From assembly GCA_012518645.1 (NCBI GenBank), contig JAAYRS010000050.1, forward strand, positions 1 to 44,134: DNA of 44,134 nt. Direction: 5' to 3'. This document shows positions 1 through 8,393 of the stretch, one piece after another. Numbering within the stretch: the stretch's first letter is position 1; each line of letters opens with the position of its first letter. A model generated the notes under the pieces. The model did no database searches. It was not told where the DNA came from and was given only the letters and a program-made list of their open reading frames with translations. Source of the stretch: Bacillota bacterium (GTDB lineage Bacteria > Bacillota > Limnochordia > Darwinibacteriales > Darwinibacteriaceae). A program made the position numbers and the translations under genes.

Positions 1-612
1 AAGCATTCCCAACCATGATCACGGAGAACTGGATTAGCGCCCACGTCAATGCCTACAATTACTTCGGTGGAGTTACGAGAATTATCATTCCCGACAACTT
101 GAAAACCGGGGTGATCAAGAATACCCGTTTCGAAACCGTTTTAAACCGCAGCTACAACGAGATGGCCGCCTACTACGGTACCGCAATCATTCCCACAAGG
201 GTCAATCACCCAAAGGACAAGCCTAATGTGGCAGGCACTGTAGGTCATACCGAAACCTTGACCTGCGCCGCCCTGAAAAATAAAAAGTTCTTTAGTATTC
301 AAGAATTAAACGAAGCAATATCCAGCAAACCAAAAGAATTCAATTCCAAGCCTTTCCAAAAAAGGCAAGGAAGTAGATTGACTGCATTCCTGGATGAAGA
401 AAAGTCATTTCCCAAGCCTTTACCCGCTTCCCCACACGAACTGGCAGTATGGTCGACTGCCACGGTTCGATCTGATTATCTCATAACCGATGGTAAACAA
501 GTACTCCGTCCCATTTGATTTAATTGGAAAAGAGGTTCATGTTCGGTTAACTAGCCATACCGTGGAGGCCTTCTTTAACGGTTCAAGGGTCGCCTCCTTT
601 TCACGGAAACAA
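1..612 (+). pseudogene. istA: IS21-family transposase IstA, C-terminal fragment, frameshifted
   Basis: The reading frame is already open at the window edge (A-F-P-T before the first Met), so the listed ATG is internal. The protein carries the end of the DDE transposase core, with 'IIIPDNLKTGV' and 'NHPKDKPNVAGTVG' matching IstA patterns. The frame stops at 518. A +1 shift near 490 continues the expected IstA C-terminal beta domain ('YSVPFDLIGKEVHVRLT', 'VEAFFNGSRVASFSR') to about 612, where homology is lost. The remaining C-terminus expected of IstA is missing, so a deletion probably joined it to the istB remnant. It cannot encode an active transposase. The frameshift could be a sequencing error, but the deletion could not. 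Confidence 0.8.
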
Positions 613-652
613 TGCAGAAAAGCGACCTCATCATTAAAGTTGATACAGCTGA

Positions 653-1165
653 TTGCAAACTAAGGCCCAAATGCTGCGTTTATCTACCTATAAATTCATC
701 GAGCAGGGACACCACTTGATTCTTGAAGGGGCATCGGGCAACGTAAAGATTTGGATTGCTTGCGCAATTGATATTGCCGCCTGCCGCAAACTTAAAAGTG
801 TTCGTTACATACGGATGCCGGAGCTGTTAACAGAACTTAACGTGGTAAAAGGTATGGGCACTTTCAAAAAGGCAATCAAGGCATTCCAAAAACCTGATCA
901 CCTCATCGTAGATAAATGGCTGATTCGTTGCCTTACGACACAGGAATCATATGATCTTTTGGAGATCATCGGGGCCAGAATCTATTTTGGTTCCCAGATT
1001 CTGTGCACGCAGTATGCCCCAAAGGGCTGGTACGAACGGATAAGCCCCTCCAACGACGCGCCAATCCCAGAGGCAATAATTGACAGAATCATCCATAACG
1101 CTGTTGAAATCATTATTGGCGACAACGTCTCCATGAGAAAAAGACATGGTCTGAAAGCCATCTGA
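653..1165 (+). pseudogene. istB: IS21-family IstB-like ATPase, truncated, Walker A lost
   Basis: The order of motifs follows IstB/DnaC-like AAA+ helper ATPases of IS21: nucleotide-binding loop, 'VRYIRMPELLTEL', a Walker B-like 'DHLIVDKW', and the C-terminal arm 'RIIHNAVEIIIGD' followed by basic residues. The P-loop reads GASGNVKIW where GxxGxGKTH is expected, so the invariant Lys-Thr pair is gone. About 80-90 N-terminal residues normal for IstB are missing and the TTG start has no ribosome site. This is a dead gene under relaxed selection, downstream of the istA fragment in the usual IS21 order. Confidence 0.8.
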
Positions 1166-1237
1166 AGGAGCCAGGCGAGCCGGGATAAGCTAAAGTAAAA
1201 ATAGGGACTAAAGAGGGTGGCACCCGGTCCGTGACAC

Positions 1238-1270
1238 TGGCCTTATTTATCCGTGAACATGGCCTTATTT
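1238..1270 (+). repeat. Direct repeat TGGCCTTATTT x2, probable IS21 terminal repeats
   Basis: The 11-base word TGGCCTTATTT occurs at 1238-1248 and again at 1260-1270, a 22-base period. IS21-family ends typically carry several short repeats that bind the transposase. The position just after the istB remnant fits the right end of the element. Confidence 0.5.
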
Positions 1271-1295
1271 GATAGTAATACAGAGTTAATCGTGA

Positions 1296-1382
1296 TCACG
1301 GCGGATTCAAGACCAAAAAAACATCCAAAGTTACTCTAGCACCTGGTCTTACCTCAATTCCTAAATCCCCCTGTTTTACCAT
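1296..1382 (-). pseudogene. Possible 28-codon gene fragment abutting the IS remnant
   Basis: Immediately after the HAD phosphatase stop codon (TAG then ATG) an open frame reads 'MVKQGDLGIEVRPGARVT' and runs to a TGA at the edge of the IS remnant. The composition looks protein-like, and the location suggests a gene cut off by the insertion. It is too short to identify and may be chance. Confidence 0.2.
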
Positions 1383-2117
1383 CTACAAAAATTTTTCTAA
1401 CGCTATTGCAAAATCTTTATAATCTCTTATATCAATACACTTAATGCCAGATTTCAAAACTGGCTCATCATTACCGCCATGACCAAAATCATCTCCAACA
1501 TAGAGAATTTCATCTTTCGACACATTCTTTTTCTCCGCAAATTCTCTTAGGGCAAAATATTTGTTATAAGGTTTCGGCACAATATCAAAGGATGAAGAAC
1601 CGCCGATAAACACATTATAACTTTTAAAGCCTTGTTTTACCGTTTCATATATTTTCCGTCTTTTAGAACGATCAGGATCAAACCTGAGTTTTTCTTGAAG
1701 CGACGCTTTTGTCCCTAACAAAGGATAGGTGATTACTCCAGATTCGTGAAATTCAACCGTATCACCCTTGAATTCTGCATAAGAGGTTTCTCCGCGGATT
1801 TTATTGGCAATTTCCAAGATCTCCGATCGTCTAGCTGGCACTTTATGATTCTTAATAAGCTTAAACTGCGTCAAACCACTTTTTAGGATGGTAGTCGATT
1901 CCTGCATCCCATAATTTCCTATAATATCAATTGGAAATTCTTTCAACTGGTGGTACACTCTTTCACAAGAACCGGCTGCGACCATAACAACAAAATAATC
2001 CTCTTTAAGTTTTGCCAAAACATTTCTATTTCGGGCATCGATCGGCGTTTTATGTTGAGTCAAGGTCCCATCTAGATCAAATCCAATAAGCTTTATTCTT
2101 TTTGACATCTCAGACAA
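1383..2117 (-). CDS. HAD-superfamily (type IIB, phosphomannomutase-like) phosphatase
   Basis: A 244-residue HAD hydrolase. Motif I is 'GFDLDGTLTQH' near residue 12, with both catalytic aspartates. The cap-type insert and the 'GGSSSFDIVPKPYNKYFAL' region resemble the HAD-IIB group that includes eukaryotic-type phosphomannomutases. Motif IV 'LYVGDDFGHGGNDEPV' carries the metal-binding Asp residues and the GGND signature. The TTG start at 2117 follows an AAGGGGG site; an ATG three codons later is possible. It lies last in the leftward glycerophosphodiester operon, though a 205-base gap with its own TATAAT box may allow separate transcription. A role in dephosphorylating a sugar or polyol phosphate is inferred from family and context; the substrate is unknown. 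Confidence 0.7.
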   Translation of the reverse strand: MSEMSKRIKLIGFDLDGTLTQHKTPIDARNRNVLAKLKEDYFVVMVAAGSCERVYHQLKEFPIDIIGNYGMQESTTILKSGLTQFKLIKNHKVPARRSEILEIANKIRGETSYAEFKGDTVEFHESGVITYPLLGTKASLQEKLRFDPDRSKRRKIYETVKQGFKSYNVFIGGSSSFDIVPKPYNKYFALREFAEKKNVSKDEILYVGDDFGHGGNDEPVLKSGIKCIDIRDYKDFAIALEKFL

Positions 2118-2128
2118 TAAACCCCCTT

Positions 2129-2134
2129 ATTATA
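2129..2134 (-). promoter_or_regulatory. Possible -10 box of the HAD phosphatase gene
   Basis: A perfect TATAAT on the minus strand lies 12 bases before the TTG start of the HAD gene, close to its ribosome site. No good -35 is seen at the usual spacing, so support is weak. Confidence 0.3.
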
Positions 2135-2322
2135 CTGGTCCAAATCCTAGGATCGTTTTGGTGCAAAAACTTCGTAATGCGCCTTTGCCTGTCAATAGTC
2201 ATTTGCGAAAATCACATGGAAATACATGTTTATAAAAACAAAATCATAACGTAAGGAAAATGAACAGGCATACCTTGTGAACGTCCCTGAACGTCAACAT
2301 AAAGTGCAAAATTACGCTCATT

Positions 2323-3069
2323 TTAGACCTTTTTCGCCACATCCACAACCCAATCTGGATGGTCCGAACATATTCCATCCGCACCAATTTGCACTAATCT
2401 CTTAATTTCGGATTTAGAATTGGAAGTTGCAAGAACAACGAGGTTATGATTATGCGCTTTTGCAATTAATGCTTCGTCTAGTTGCGTGTTTCTGGGCAAA
2501 ATAGGGTGGATTACATCTGCCCGTGCTATCTGTGCAGCCCTTAGCCAATCAATTGAATTATGTCGATACAGGATACCAGTCTTGAGATTGCTTTCCATGA
2601 TTTTAAATTGGCGAACAATTGAATGGTTAAACGAGATTATTTCTACCTGCTTCAGTGAACCATATTTCTCGATTATACTAAGAACTGAAAATATATTTTT
2701 TTCGTCTTCCCAGCCAACTTCGTCCTTAATCTCTATCATGGCACCTACTTTTCCATTTAAGTATTTCAACTCATCCGAAAAAAGGGGGATTCTAGTCCTT
2801 TTATATTCCGGTGAATACCACCCGCCTGCATCGAGTAAGCACAACTGCGCATGTGTTAAATCACTTACTTTTCCCCTACCATTTGTCGTTCTATCCACAT
2901 GTTCATCGTGAATAACCACAACGCGACCGTCAGCTGTTAATCGCAAATCAAATTCCACTGAAGTTGCACCCAATTCAACAGCCTTTTTAAAGGAAGACAT
3001 AGTGTTTTCCGGGGCATAGGCTGCAGCCCCTCGATGTCCAACAATTTCGAATCTCTCAAACATGTACAT
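2323..3069 (-). CDS. Glycerophosphodiester phosphodiesterase (GDPD), first copy
   Basis: This 248-residue TIM-barrel GDPD hydrolyses glycerophosphodiesters to glycerol phosphate plus alcohol. Catalytic and metal sites are visible: 'VGHRGAAAYAPENT' near residue 10, 'VEFDLRLTADG' near 40, and 'VIHDEHVDRTTNG' near 52, followed by 'MIEIKDE'. The C-terminus has the usual 'GADGICSDHPD'. Length is typical of UgpQ-type cytoplasmic enzymes and there is no signal peptide, so it acts on imported substrate. It follows the ABC permease genes by 47 bases in the same operon, as ugpQ follows ugp genes in enterobacteria. The ribosome site before ATG 3069 is weak. Confidence 0.9.
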   Translation of the reverse strand: MYMFERFEIVGHRGAAAYAPENTMSSFKKAVELGATSVEFDLRLTADGRVVVIHDEHVDRTTNGRGKVSDLTHAQLCLLDAGGWYSPEYKRTRIPLFSDELKYLNGKVGAMIEIKDEVGWEDEKNIFSVLSIIEKYGSLKQVEIISFNHSIVRQFKIMESNLKTGILYRHNSIDWLRAAQIARADVIHPILPRNTQLDEALIAKAHNHNLVVLATSNSKSEIKRLVQIGADGICSDHPDWVVDVAKKV

Positions 3070-3116
3070 TACCGCAGTTCATCCCTTCGCAAATAACGTT
3101 TTTCTTCTAATGTTCT

Positions 3117-3974
3117 TTAACCCTTTATTCCAGTTGATGCCACCCCTCGAACAAAATATTTTTGACTGAAAAGAAATACAATAACCGAAGGAATCAACGC
3201 TATGGCCGAAGCAGCCATAAGATAATGCCAGGGAACTCCCCCAGTCTCACTAGCCATTTTAAAACGAGATAGGCCTATAGGAATTGTCCTGAACCTATCG
3301 GAGTGGGTCACAATGAGCGGATAGAAATAGCTATTGTAATGGGAGATGAATCCAAATACCATAAATGTAATAATCGTAGGTACACTTAACGGAATCATAA
3401 CGTGGCGAATAATCGTTAGGTGAGAGCCTCCATCAATTTTTACTGCATCTAATAAATCTTGAGGGATTTGCATGAAGGCTTGCCTCACTAAAAATATCCC
3501 AAAAGGGCTTGTCAACATTGGAATGATCAGTCCATAATAGGAATCTATCCAACCAAAATTAGATACCATCAAGTAGACCGGTATTATTCTGACTTCAAGC
3601 CTTACCATCATCAAGGAAAGCACACTTAGAAAAAGAAGGTTTTTACCAGGAAAAGTAAGCCTGGCAAAGGCATAGGCAGCTAAAATAACTGTGAAAAATT
3701 GCCCGATTATGATAGACGTAGATACAAATATACTATTAAACATGTACTTCGAAAAGGGGGCTTGCACCCATGCTTCGGTATAATTAGACCATTGTGGCTT
3801 AGCAGGTAACCAAACAATAGGCACCTCAAAAATCTCCAAGGGCTTTTTCAGTGAACTCGAAATCATCCAAAAAAAAGGAAGTGCAACCAGAATTGCAAAG
3901 AGGAGAATGATTACAAATCGAAAAACCTTCCCAATTTCCTTTTGAAATAGACGATGTGTTTGGTAGATTTTCAA
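3117..3974 (-). CDS. ugpE: Carbohydrate/glycerophosphodiester ABC transporter permease, UgpE-like
   Basis: A 285-residue CUT1-family inner-membrane permease (MalG/UgpE type) with six hydrophobic segments, starting near residue 18. The EAA loop contacting the ATPase reads 'DAVKIDGGSHLTIIRHVMIPL'. The TTG start at 3974 is preceded by GAGGTG at good spacing and lies 11 bases after ugpA. Assignment to the glycerol-3-phosphate/glycerophosphodiester branch rests on the GDPD and glycerol phosphate dehydrogenase in the same operon, since sequence alone only supports CUT1. No ATPase gene lies in the cluster. Confidence 0.75.
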   Translation of the reverse strand: MKIYQTHRLFQKEIGKVFRFVIILLFAILVALPFFWMISSSLKKPLEIFEVPIVWLPAKPQWSNYTEAWVQAPFSKYMFNSIFVSTSIIIGQFFTVILAAYAFARLTFPGKNLLFLSVLSLMMVRLEVRIIPVYLMVSNFGWIDSYYGLIIPMLTSPFGIFLVRQAFMQIPQDLLDAVKIDGGSHLTIIRHVMIPLSVPTIITFMVFGFISHYNSYFYPLIVTHSDRFRTIPIGLSRFKMASETGGVPWHYLMAASAIALIPSVIVFLFSQKYFVRGVASTGIKG

Positions 3975-3985
3975 GTTTCTTCACC

Positions 3986-4867
3986 TCAAATTTCATAATG
4001 AACCCATTTAGTCGACAATCTAAACTGCGAAATTGTAAAGATTAGCAACATCACCAAAGTGACTGTTGAAATAGCGGCCGCGGAGCCACCCTGGAAGGCA
4101 TTGAATGCACGTTGATAAATATAGTAAACTAAAAGATTTGTGCTGTTTGCAGGACCACCATCTGTTAAAACCGCCGGTAAATCAAATTCTGTTATAGTTT
4201 CAATGACCAAAATCACTAACACAAACAGAGTTGTCGACGATAACAACGGTAACGTAATGTACACAAGCTTTTTCAACGGGCCGGCACCATCAATTTCTGC
4301 AACCTCATACATTTCCTGCGGAATATTCTGTAACCCACCGATATATAGAACAGAAAAGTACCCAATTCCTTTCCATATTGAAATCAAACCAAGAGCAGGT
4401 AATGCCCAATTAACACTGTAAAACCAACCGGGGCCCAAAATTCCGAGTTTTCCAAGTAAAAAATTGACTAACCCATATTCCGGTTCCAAAATATACATCC
4501 ATAGAAAGGCAATATTGACTGTAGGAACGATCCAAGGAACAAAAAAAAGTCCTCTAAAAACGTTTTGGCCAAAAACACCTTTTGTAAGTAACAAAGCCAA
4601 GGATAAAGACAGGATTATTGTAGGCGGTATTTTAAGTAAGGCATAAAAAAACGTATTTTTTATCACTTTCGGAAATAGGCTATAGGAGGTAAATAGGTCC
4701 TTATAGTTTTTAAAAGCCACATATGTCTTCTGAGTAACAAAATTCCATTTATGAAGACTAATCTCCACGTTTTGAACCACCGGAATTAGACCAAAAACCA
4801 CAACAAGGGTCATAGCCGGAAGTATCAGTAGGTAAGGCACCAAGTGTTTTTCGTAAAAGCGTTTCAT
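3986..4867 (-). CDS. ugpA: Carbohydrate/glycerophosphodiester ABC transporter permease, UgpA-like
   Basis: A 293-residue CUT1-family permease (MalF/UgpA type). It shows a cytoplasmic N-terminus, a first membrane segment near residues 12-30, 'FFVPWIVPTVNIAFLWMYIL', and the EAA loop 'EVAEIDGAGPLKKLVYITLPLL'. Start ATG 4867 follows a G-rich site (GGGGGGTAG). It pairs with the downstream permease to form the heterodimeric channel and lies 96 bases after the binding-protein gene, separated by a strong hairpin. Substrate inferred from context. Confidence 0.75.
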   Translation of the reverse strand: MKRFYEKHLVPYLLILPAMTLVVVFGLIPVVQNVEISLHKWNFVTQKTYVAFKNYKDLFTSYSLFPKVIKNTFFYALLKIPPTIILSLSLALLLTKGVFGQNVFRGLFFVPWIVPTVNIAFLWMYILEPEYGLVNFLLGKLGILGPGWFYSVNWALPALGLISIWKGIGYFSVLYIGGLQNIPQEMYEVAEIDGAGPLKKLVYITLPLLSSTTLFVLVILVIETITEFDLPAVLTDGGPANSTNLLVYYIYQRAFNAFQGGSAAAISTVTLVMLLIFTISQFRLSTKWVHYEI

Positions 4868-4893
4868 AAATAAACTACCCCCCCAATAAATTA

Positions 4894-4929
4894 TTGTATC
4901 TTGGGGCTTTATAAAGCCCCAAGATACAA
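4894..4929 (-). promoter_or_regulatory. Intercistronic 36-base perfect palindrome between ugpB and ugpA
   Basis: The 36 bases from 4894 to 4929 are a complete inverted repeat (TTGTATCTTGGGGC... and its reverse complement) with no mismatch. In the mRNA this makes a long hairpin just after the binding-protein gene and before the permease genes. Such stems commonly protect upstream mRNA or partly terminate transcription, so that the binding protein is made in excess. There is no long U-run, so an mRNA stabiliser or attenuator is more likely than a full terminator. Confidence 0.65.
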
Positions 4930-4963
4930 CTCACCTTCTTAATACCACTTCCCCTTTTATTTA

Positions 4964-6223
4964 TCAATTAATCAACTTAATTGCCTCTTCCAAAACTTCA
5001 AAAGCGTCAACTTGACTAATAACAATTTCTTGAACGGCACTCTCGAAAACATTGATAATGTCAAGGAATACTTCTGAAGAAGGTATTTTTTGGGCGTACG
5101 GCAATTGATTAACAGCAGTTTTGTAATTTGGCTTTTCACTATAAAAATCAGTCATTTCAGGTGTATCAAGTGCTGGCAAGCAAGTTGGCATATACCCCGT
5201 ACTTTGGGACCAAAACGCTTGTGTGTCGGCTTGAACAAAGTATTTGATTACCTCCCAAGCGGCATCTTTTTGCTCCTTAGTTAGATTTTCAGCCATGAAC
5301 AGGCTTCCCCCGCCGTTAGGTACAACAAATTCACTATCCTTAAATCGAGGTACAAAAGCCGTTTTTAGATTTAATTCTTCATCAAATCCTGCCAGAGAGC
5401 CAATTGACTGTATATACATGCTGATTTTCCCTTGGTTAAAATCTGCACGGGCTCGATCGCCAGCGCTAAACACCGTTCCTGCATAGACCCTCGCGGTGCG
5501 ACTTACATTTACCATATCCGAAATTAGATTTAATACCTCGGCAACTTCCGCAGATGCAAACATCGGTGTACCTGTTTCAGGATCAGCCAAATTACCACCA
5601 TTTGACCATATCATGGGTGTGAGTGTCCACCAATGTAAGTTGGGACTAAACCCATGTCTTATTATCCTGCCATCATCATCGACAATAGTTAACTTTTCGC
5701 TATACTCAATTAATTCCTCCCAGGTTTCTGGGGCCTCGGTTCCCAAACCAGCTTCTATAAAATGATCTACATTATAGTAAAGCACCGGGTTACTTCTGTT
5801 AAAGGGAATTGCCAAAAATTGATCTTTGTACCAGCTATCTACAAGTAATCCCGGTTGGAAATGTTCAAAACCGATCTCAGGATCATCTTCTAAATACCCG
5901 CTTAAATCCGCGAGAGCACCAGTCGGTCCGAAAACTCCCGTCCCCTCGATAGGAAGCTGAACTAACGCGGGAGGATTCTTTGCTGCAATTGAAGCCATAA
6001 ATTTCTGTTGTAAATCGTAGTAAGAACCTTGATAATGCACGTGGAGTTCTACATCGTTTTGACTTGCATTAAATTCCTCAGCAATTTTCTCCAATGTTGG
6101 CCCCGGAATACCACCCATTGCATGCCAAAGATCAATTTTGATTGGGGCTGCATTAACCGATTGTATTCCAAAACTTAGAACACACAATACTAACACACCA
6201 AATAACAGTTTTTTTGGTTTCAT
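4964..6223 (-). CDS. ugpB: Extracellular solute-binding protein, UgpB-like
   Basis: The ORF-track start at 6325 is too early. ATG 6223 has AAAGGAG at ideal spacing and opens a clear signal peptide ('MKPKKLLFGVLVLCVLSFG' ending 'SVNA'). The product of 419 residues belongs to family-1 solute-binding proteins; 'IDLWHAMGG', 'IAEEFNASQNDVELHVHYQGSY' and 'PALVQLP' follow UgpB/MalE patterns. The leader lacks a lipobox Cys and fits signal peptidase I, which is unusual for a monoderm Gram-positive binding protein. It is followed by a strong hairpin and the two permeases. The Ugp substrate class is inferred from motif resemblance and context. Confidence 0.75.
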   Translation of the reverse strand: MKPKKLLFGVLVLCVLSFGIQSVNAAPIKIDLWHAMGGIPGPTLEKIAEEFNASQNDVELHVHYQGSYYDLQQKFMASIAAKNPPALVQLPIEGTGVFGPTGALADLSGYLEDDPEIGFEHFQPGLLVDSWYKDQFLAIPFNRSNPVLYYNVDHFIEAGLGTEAPETWEELIEYSEKLTIVDDDGRIIRHGFSPNLHWWTLTPMIWSNGGNLADPETGTPMFASAEVAEVLNLISDMVNVSRTARVYAGTVFSAGDRARADFNQGKISMYIQSIGSLAGFDEELNLKTAFVPRFKDSEFVVPNGGGSLFMAENLTKEQKDAAWEVIKYFVQADTQAFWSQSTGYMPTCLPALDTPEMTDFYSEKPNYKTAVNQLPYAQKIPSSEVFLDIINVFESAVQEIVISQVDAFEVLEEAIKLIN

Positions 6224-6368
6224 TAACAAACACTCCTTTGAGATTTTTGGTATAACACGAAACAGTTTTTTCCATATCACCTCTTTTCTCCTCAAAAACC
6301 GGAACAACTTATTAGCGTGTTGCAACCATCATCACATACCTCAAGAAATATATTGTTCTTCATCTGTA

Positions 6369-7712
6369 TCACTCTTTGAAAATCAGCATATCAGCATAGG
6401 TCTTCAAAAAATTTAAATCCCACAGCAGCTGCAAAATGGTGTAGCGAGCCCGAATTTCTTTAGCATATAATAAGGCTTCATAGACCAACGTTTGATCCAG
6501 TCCCACCTCTGATGGTGCAGTAAAGCCTCCTACATCCGCCAGAAGTTTAGCAATTTGCCCCGGATCCGGAACAGCGTTTAGTACCTCAACAATCTCTTCC
6601 CAACGTTCCGCAATAACTCTTATCCGTTGTTTATGCTGCTCAATATTGTTTTTCTGCGACTTTTGTTCCAAAAGAATTACTTCCTGGGCCCCATCCCTGT
6701 ACATTTCCTTGATTTCGTTTTCCCAATTATCTAGGGCCGGGGGATTTATGTTGGCTATTATACCTGGATCCAATTCCTCTTGCCGCAAATATTTATACAG
6801 TTCGGCAATTAGTACAGTCGCAATACCCACCTTTATTCCGTGTAGAATAGACGGCTTGTTTTCGAATTGAAATCTCACCTCCCAAAAATGGGATAAATGA
6901 TGCTCGCTGCCCGCAGATGGCCTGGAGCTGCCGGCATAACCCATAGCAATACCGGAAAGAACCAAGGCTTCCATTAATTCCGCAATGGCTTCCGGTTTCC
7001 CAACATCGATCCCTTTCCGCACAGCAATAGCTTTCTCTAGGCTGTGTTTTGCTAATTCCACAACCTTTGCACAATAATATTCGTTATTTATTATCCTTGA
7101 AAGCTGCCAATCCGCTAAACAAGTGTACTTGCCAATCAGGTCACTATAGCCTGCAATGATCATGTTCTTGGGCGCCGTTGCTAAAATATTTACATCCGCG
7201 ATGATCGCCTGGGGCATCTCGCAGTTAAACGTTGTCTTATAATTGGACTTAAGTAAAGCTGCCCCCTTGGAAGCCAAGCCGTCTGTAGAAGGAGCCGTGG
7301 CCACAATATAATAGGGGATCTTAAGCCGATAACTAACAAAGCGGCATAGATCTATAATTGTGCCCGTACCCACCGCTATTATCAAATCCGTATCGGGATG
7401 CATATTCATTAAAAGGCTTCCCGCTGCGCGCTCATCGGGGATTAATTCACCGTCTTGAAAAACGTGCGAAGAGTAACTTATATCTTTCTCAGAAAGAAGT
7501 GATAAGAGCTTTGAACCAGCTACTCTGTAAGTATTATGATCCGATACAACGAAAGGCCGCTTAAATTCATCTTTTCGAAGCATTGAACCTATTTTTTCCA
7601 AAGCACCTGCGGAGATTTCTACAGTGCCAAGTTTAACCTCATGAGTCCTGCCGCAATCGCAATGAAATGCTTGCCCTAAAACATCAGTTAATTCCATCTC
7701 GCTTATGTCCAT
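6369..7712 (-). CDS. egsA: Glycerol-1-phosphate dehydrogenase [NAD(P)+], AraM/EgsA family
   Basis: AraM/EgsA-type dehydrogenases interconvert sn-glycerol-1-phosphate and dihydroxyacetone phosphate. I place the start at ATG 7712, preceded by AGAGGA, giving 447 residues. NAD(P)-binding 'VGTGTIID' is at residues 114-121, the substrate loop 'TAPSTDGLASKGAAL' at 139-153, and metal ligands are probably D191 ('GYSDLIGKY'), H271/H272 ('SEHHLSHFWE') and H291 ('LHGIKVG'). A C-terminal helical extension of the size seen in AraM is present. It is first in the leftward operon, 145 bases before ugpB. In Bacillus the family makes G1P for a heptaprenylglyceryl lipid; here, next to importer and GDPD genes, a catabolic direction (G1P to DHAP) is more likely. 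That direction is inference. Confidence 0.85.
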   Translation of the reverse strand: MDISEMELTDVLGQAFHCDCGRTHEVKLGTVEISAGALEKIGSMLRKDEFKRPFVVSDHNTYRVAGSKLLSLLSEKDISYSSHVFQDGELIPDERAAGSLLMNMHPDTDLIIAVGTGTIIDLCRFVSYRLKIPYYIVATAPSTDGLASKGAALLKSNYKTTFNCEMPQAIIADVNILATAPKNMIIAGYSDLIGKYTCLADWQLSRIINNEYYCAKVVELAKHSLEKAIAVRKGIDVGKPEAIAELMEALVLSGIAMGYAGSSRPSAGSEHHLSHFWEVRFQFENKPSILHGIKVGIATVLIAELYKYLRQEELDPGIIANINPPALDNWENEIKEMYRDGAQEVILLEQKSQKNNIEQHKQRIRVIAERWEEIVEVLNAVPDPGQIAKLLADVGGFTAPSEVGLDQTLVYEALLYAKEIRARYTILQLLWDLNFLKTYADMLIFKE

Positions 7713-8393
7713 TTTCGTCCTCTTTTCTCCTTCGGCGCCGTATGTTATTACCACCTCTGGTTTTTATCCCAACTAGTTTTCTTTATCTTCATAAGACTAC
7801 CAATTCTAAGAGCATGTTGAAATCTTGTTTTAAACGGATTGTTTATGCCCCTTAGTGCCCATTTCGTCATAATCATGCACATAATAGCTTTATGCCTGCT
7901 TTTAAGATAATATTGATAGATTATCTACCAAACTCGTTTTTGGTATTTATAATTTGTCGTTCAATTTGATCATACCAGAAGGCCCTTTTCCGCATCATAT
8001 CCATTTTTATTTAGTGCCTTATCTACATATAGTTTGATTTCATTGTGTTAAACGTATTAAATACCTCTGCAGCGGAGTAGGGAGCAGTCCTTTATAATGG
8101 GCCATCTATATTACTAACCTTAACGGATACGCAACATTAGTATATATTTTGCTCTTGTATTTTACAAGGTGTTGTGCTAATCTTGAATAAAGAGCATGAT
8201 CCCGCAGCATTTTTGGCATATGTAAGCACAAACACGCATCCAAAAGAGCAAAAATATCTATTTCTTGGTAAAATCGAATTTCTGAAACGGTTTTTATCAA
8301 ACAGAAAATGTCTGTTTTTTTAAACTTTCATAAGGAAGAATCCGGAGTCCAATTGGGGTCAGCGCTTTCTTCGACTAAAAAGGGAGGATTTTC
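7713..8393. other. Divergent intergenic region between egsA and the second GDPD
   Basis: About 680 bases of AT-rich DNA separate the two divergent glycerophosphodiester transcripts. I see no convincing gene: the frame at 8106-8300 (minus) has no ribosome site and matches nothing I recognise. It must hold both promoters and probably operators for the DeoR regulator; the only clear symmetric element is the inverted repeat at 8299-8317. The rest is unexplained and may contain decayed sequence. Confidence 0.5.
8299..8317 (+). promoter_or_regulatory. Inverted repeat AAACAGA-N5-TCTGTTT, candidate DeoR operator
   Basis: Seven-base perfect arms flank a five-base centre about 80 bases before the GDPD start, followed by a run of T. 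It could be the operator through which the DeoR protein encoded two genes downstream controls the operon, or a small attenuator. No second copy was found by eye in the egsA promoter side. Confidence 0.4.

Larger units (their letters stand above)
1..1295 (+). mobile_element. Decayed IS21-family insertion sequence remnant
   Basis: The two genes in order, an IstA-type transposase end followed by an IstB-type ATPase, are the signature of IS21-family elements. Both are damaged: istA is frameshifted and loses its C-terminal part, and istB lacks its N-terminus and a working Walker A. Short direct repeats downstream (1238-1270) fit the repeated terminal motifs of this family. The left end lies outside the window, and the right boundary near 1295 is a guess from where the neighbouring minus-strand reading begins. 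Confidence 0.75.

Noticed and set aside
8106-8300. 64-codon minus-strand ORF in the egsA/GDPD intergenic region
   Set aside because: TTG start without a ribosome site, no recognisable motif, and it lies across the probable promoter region. Probably chance in AT-rich DNA.
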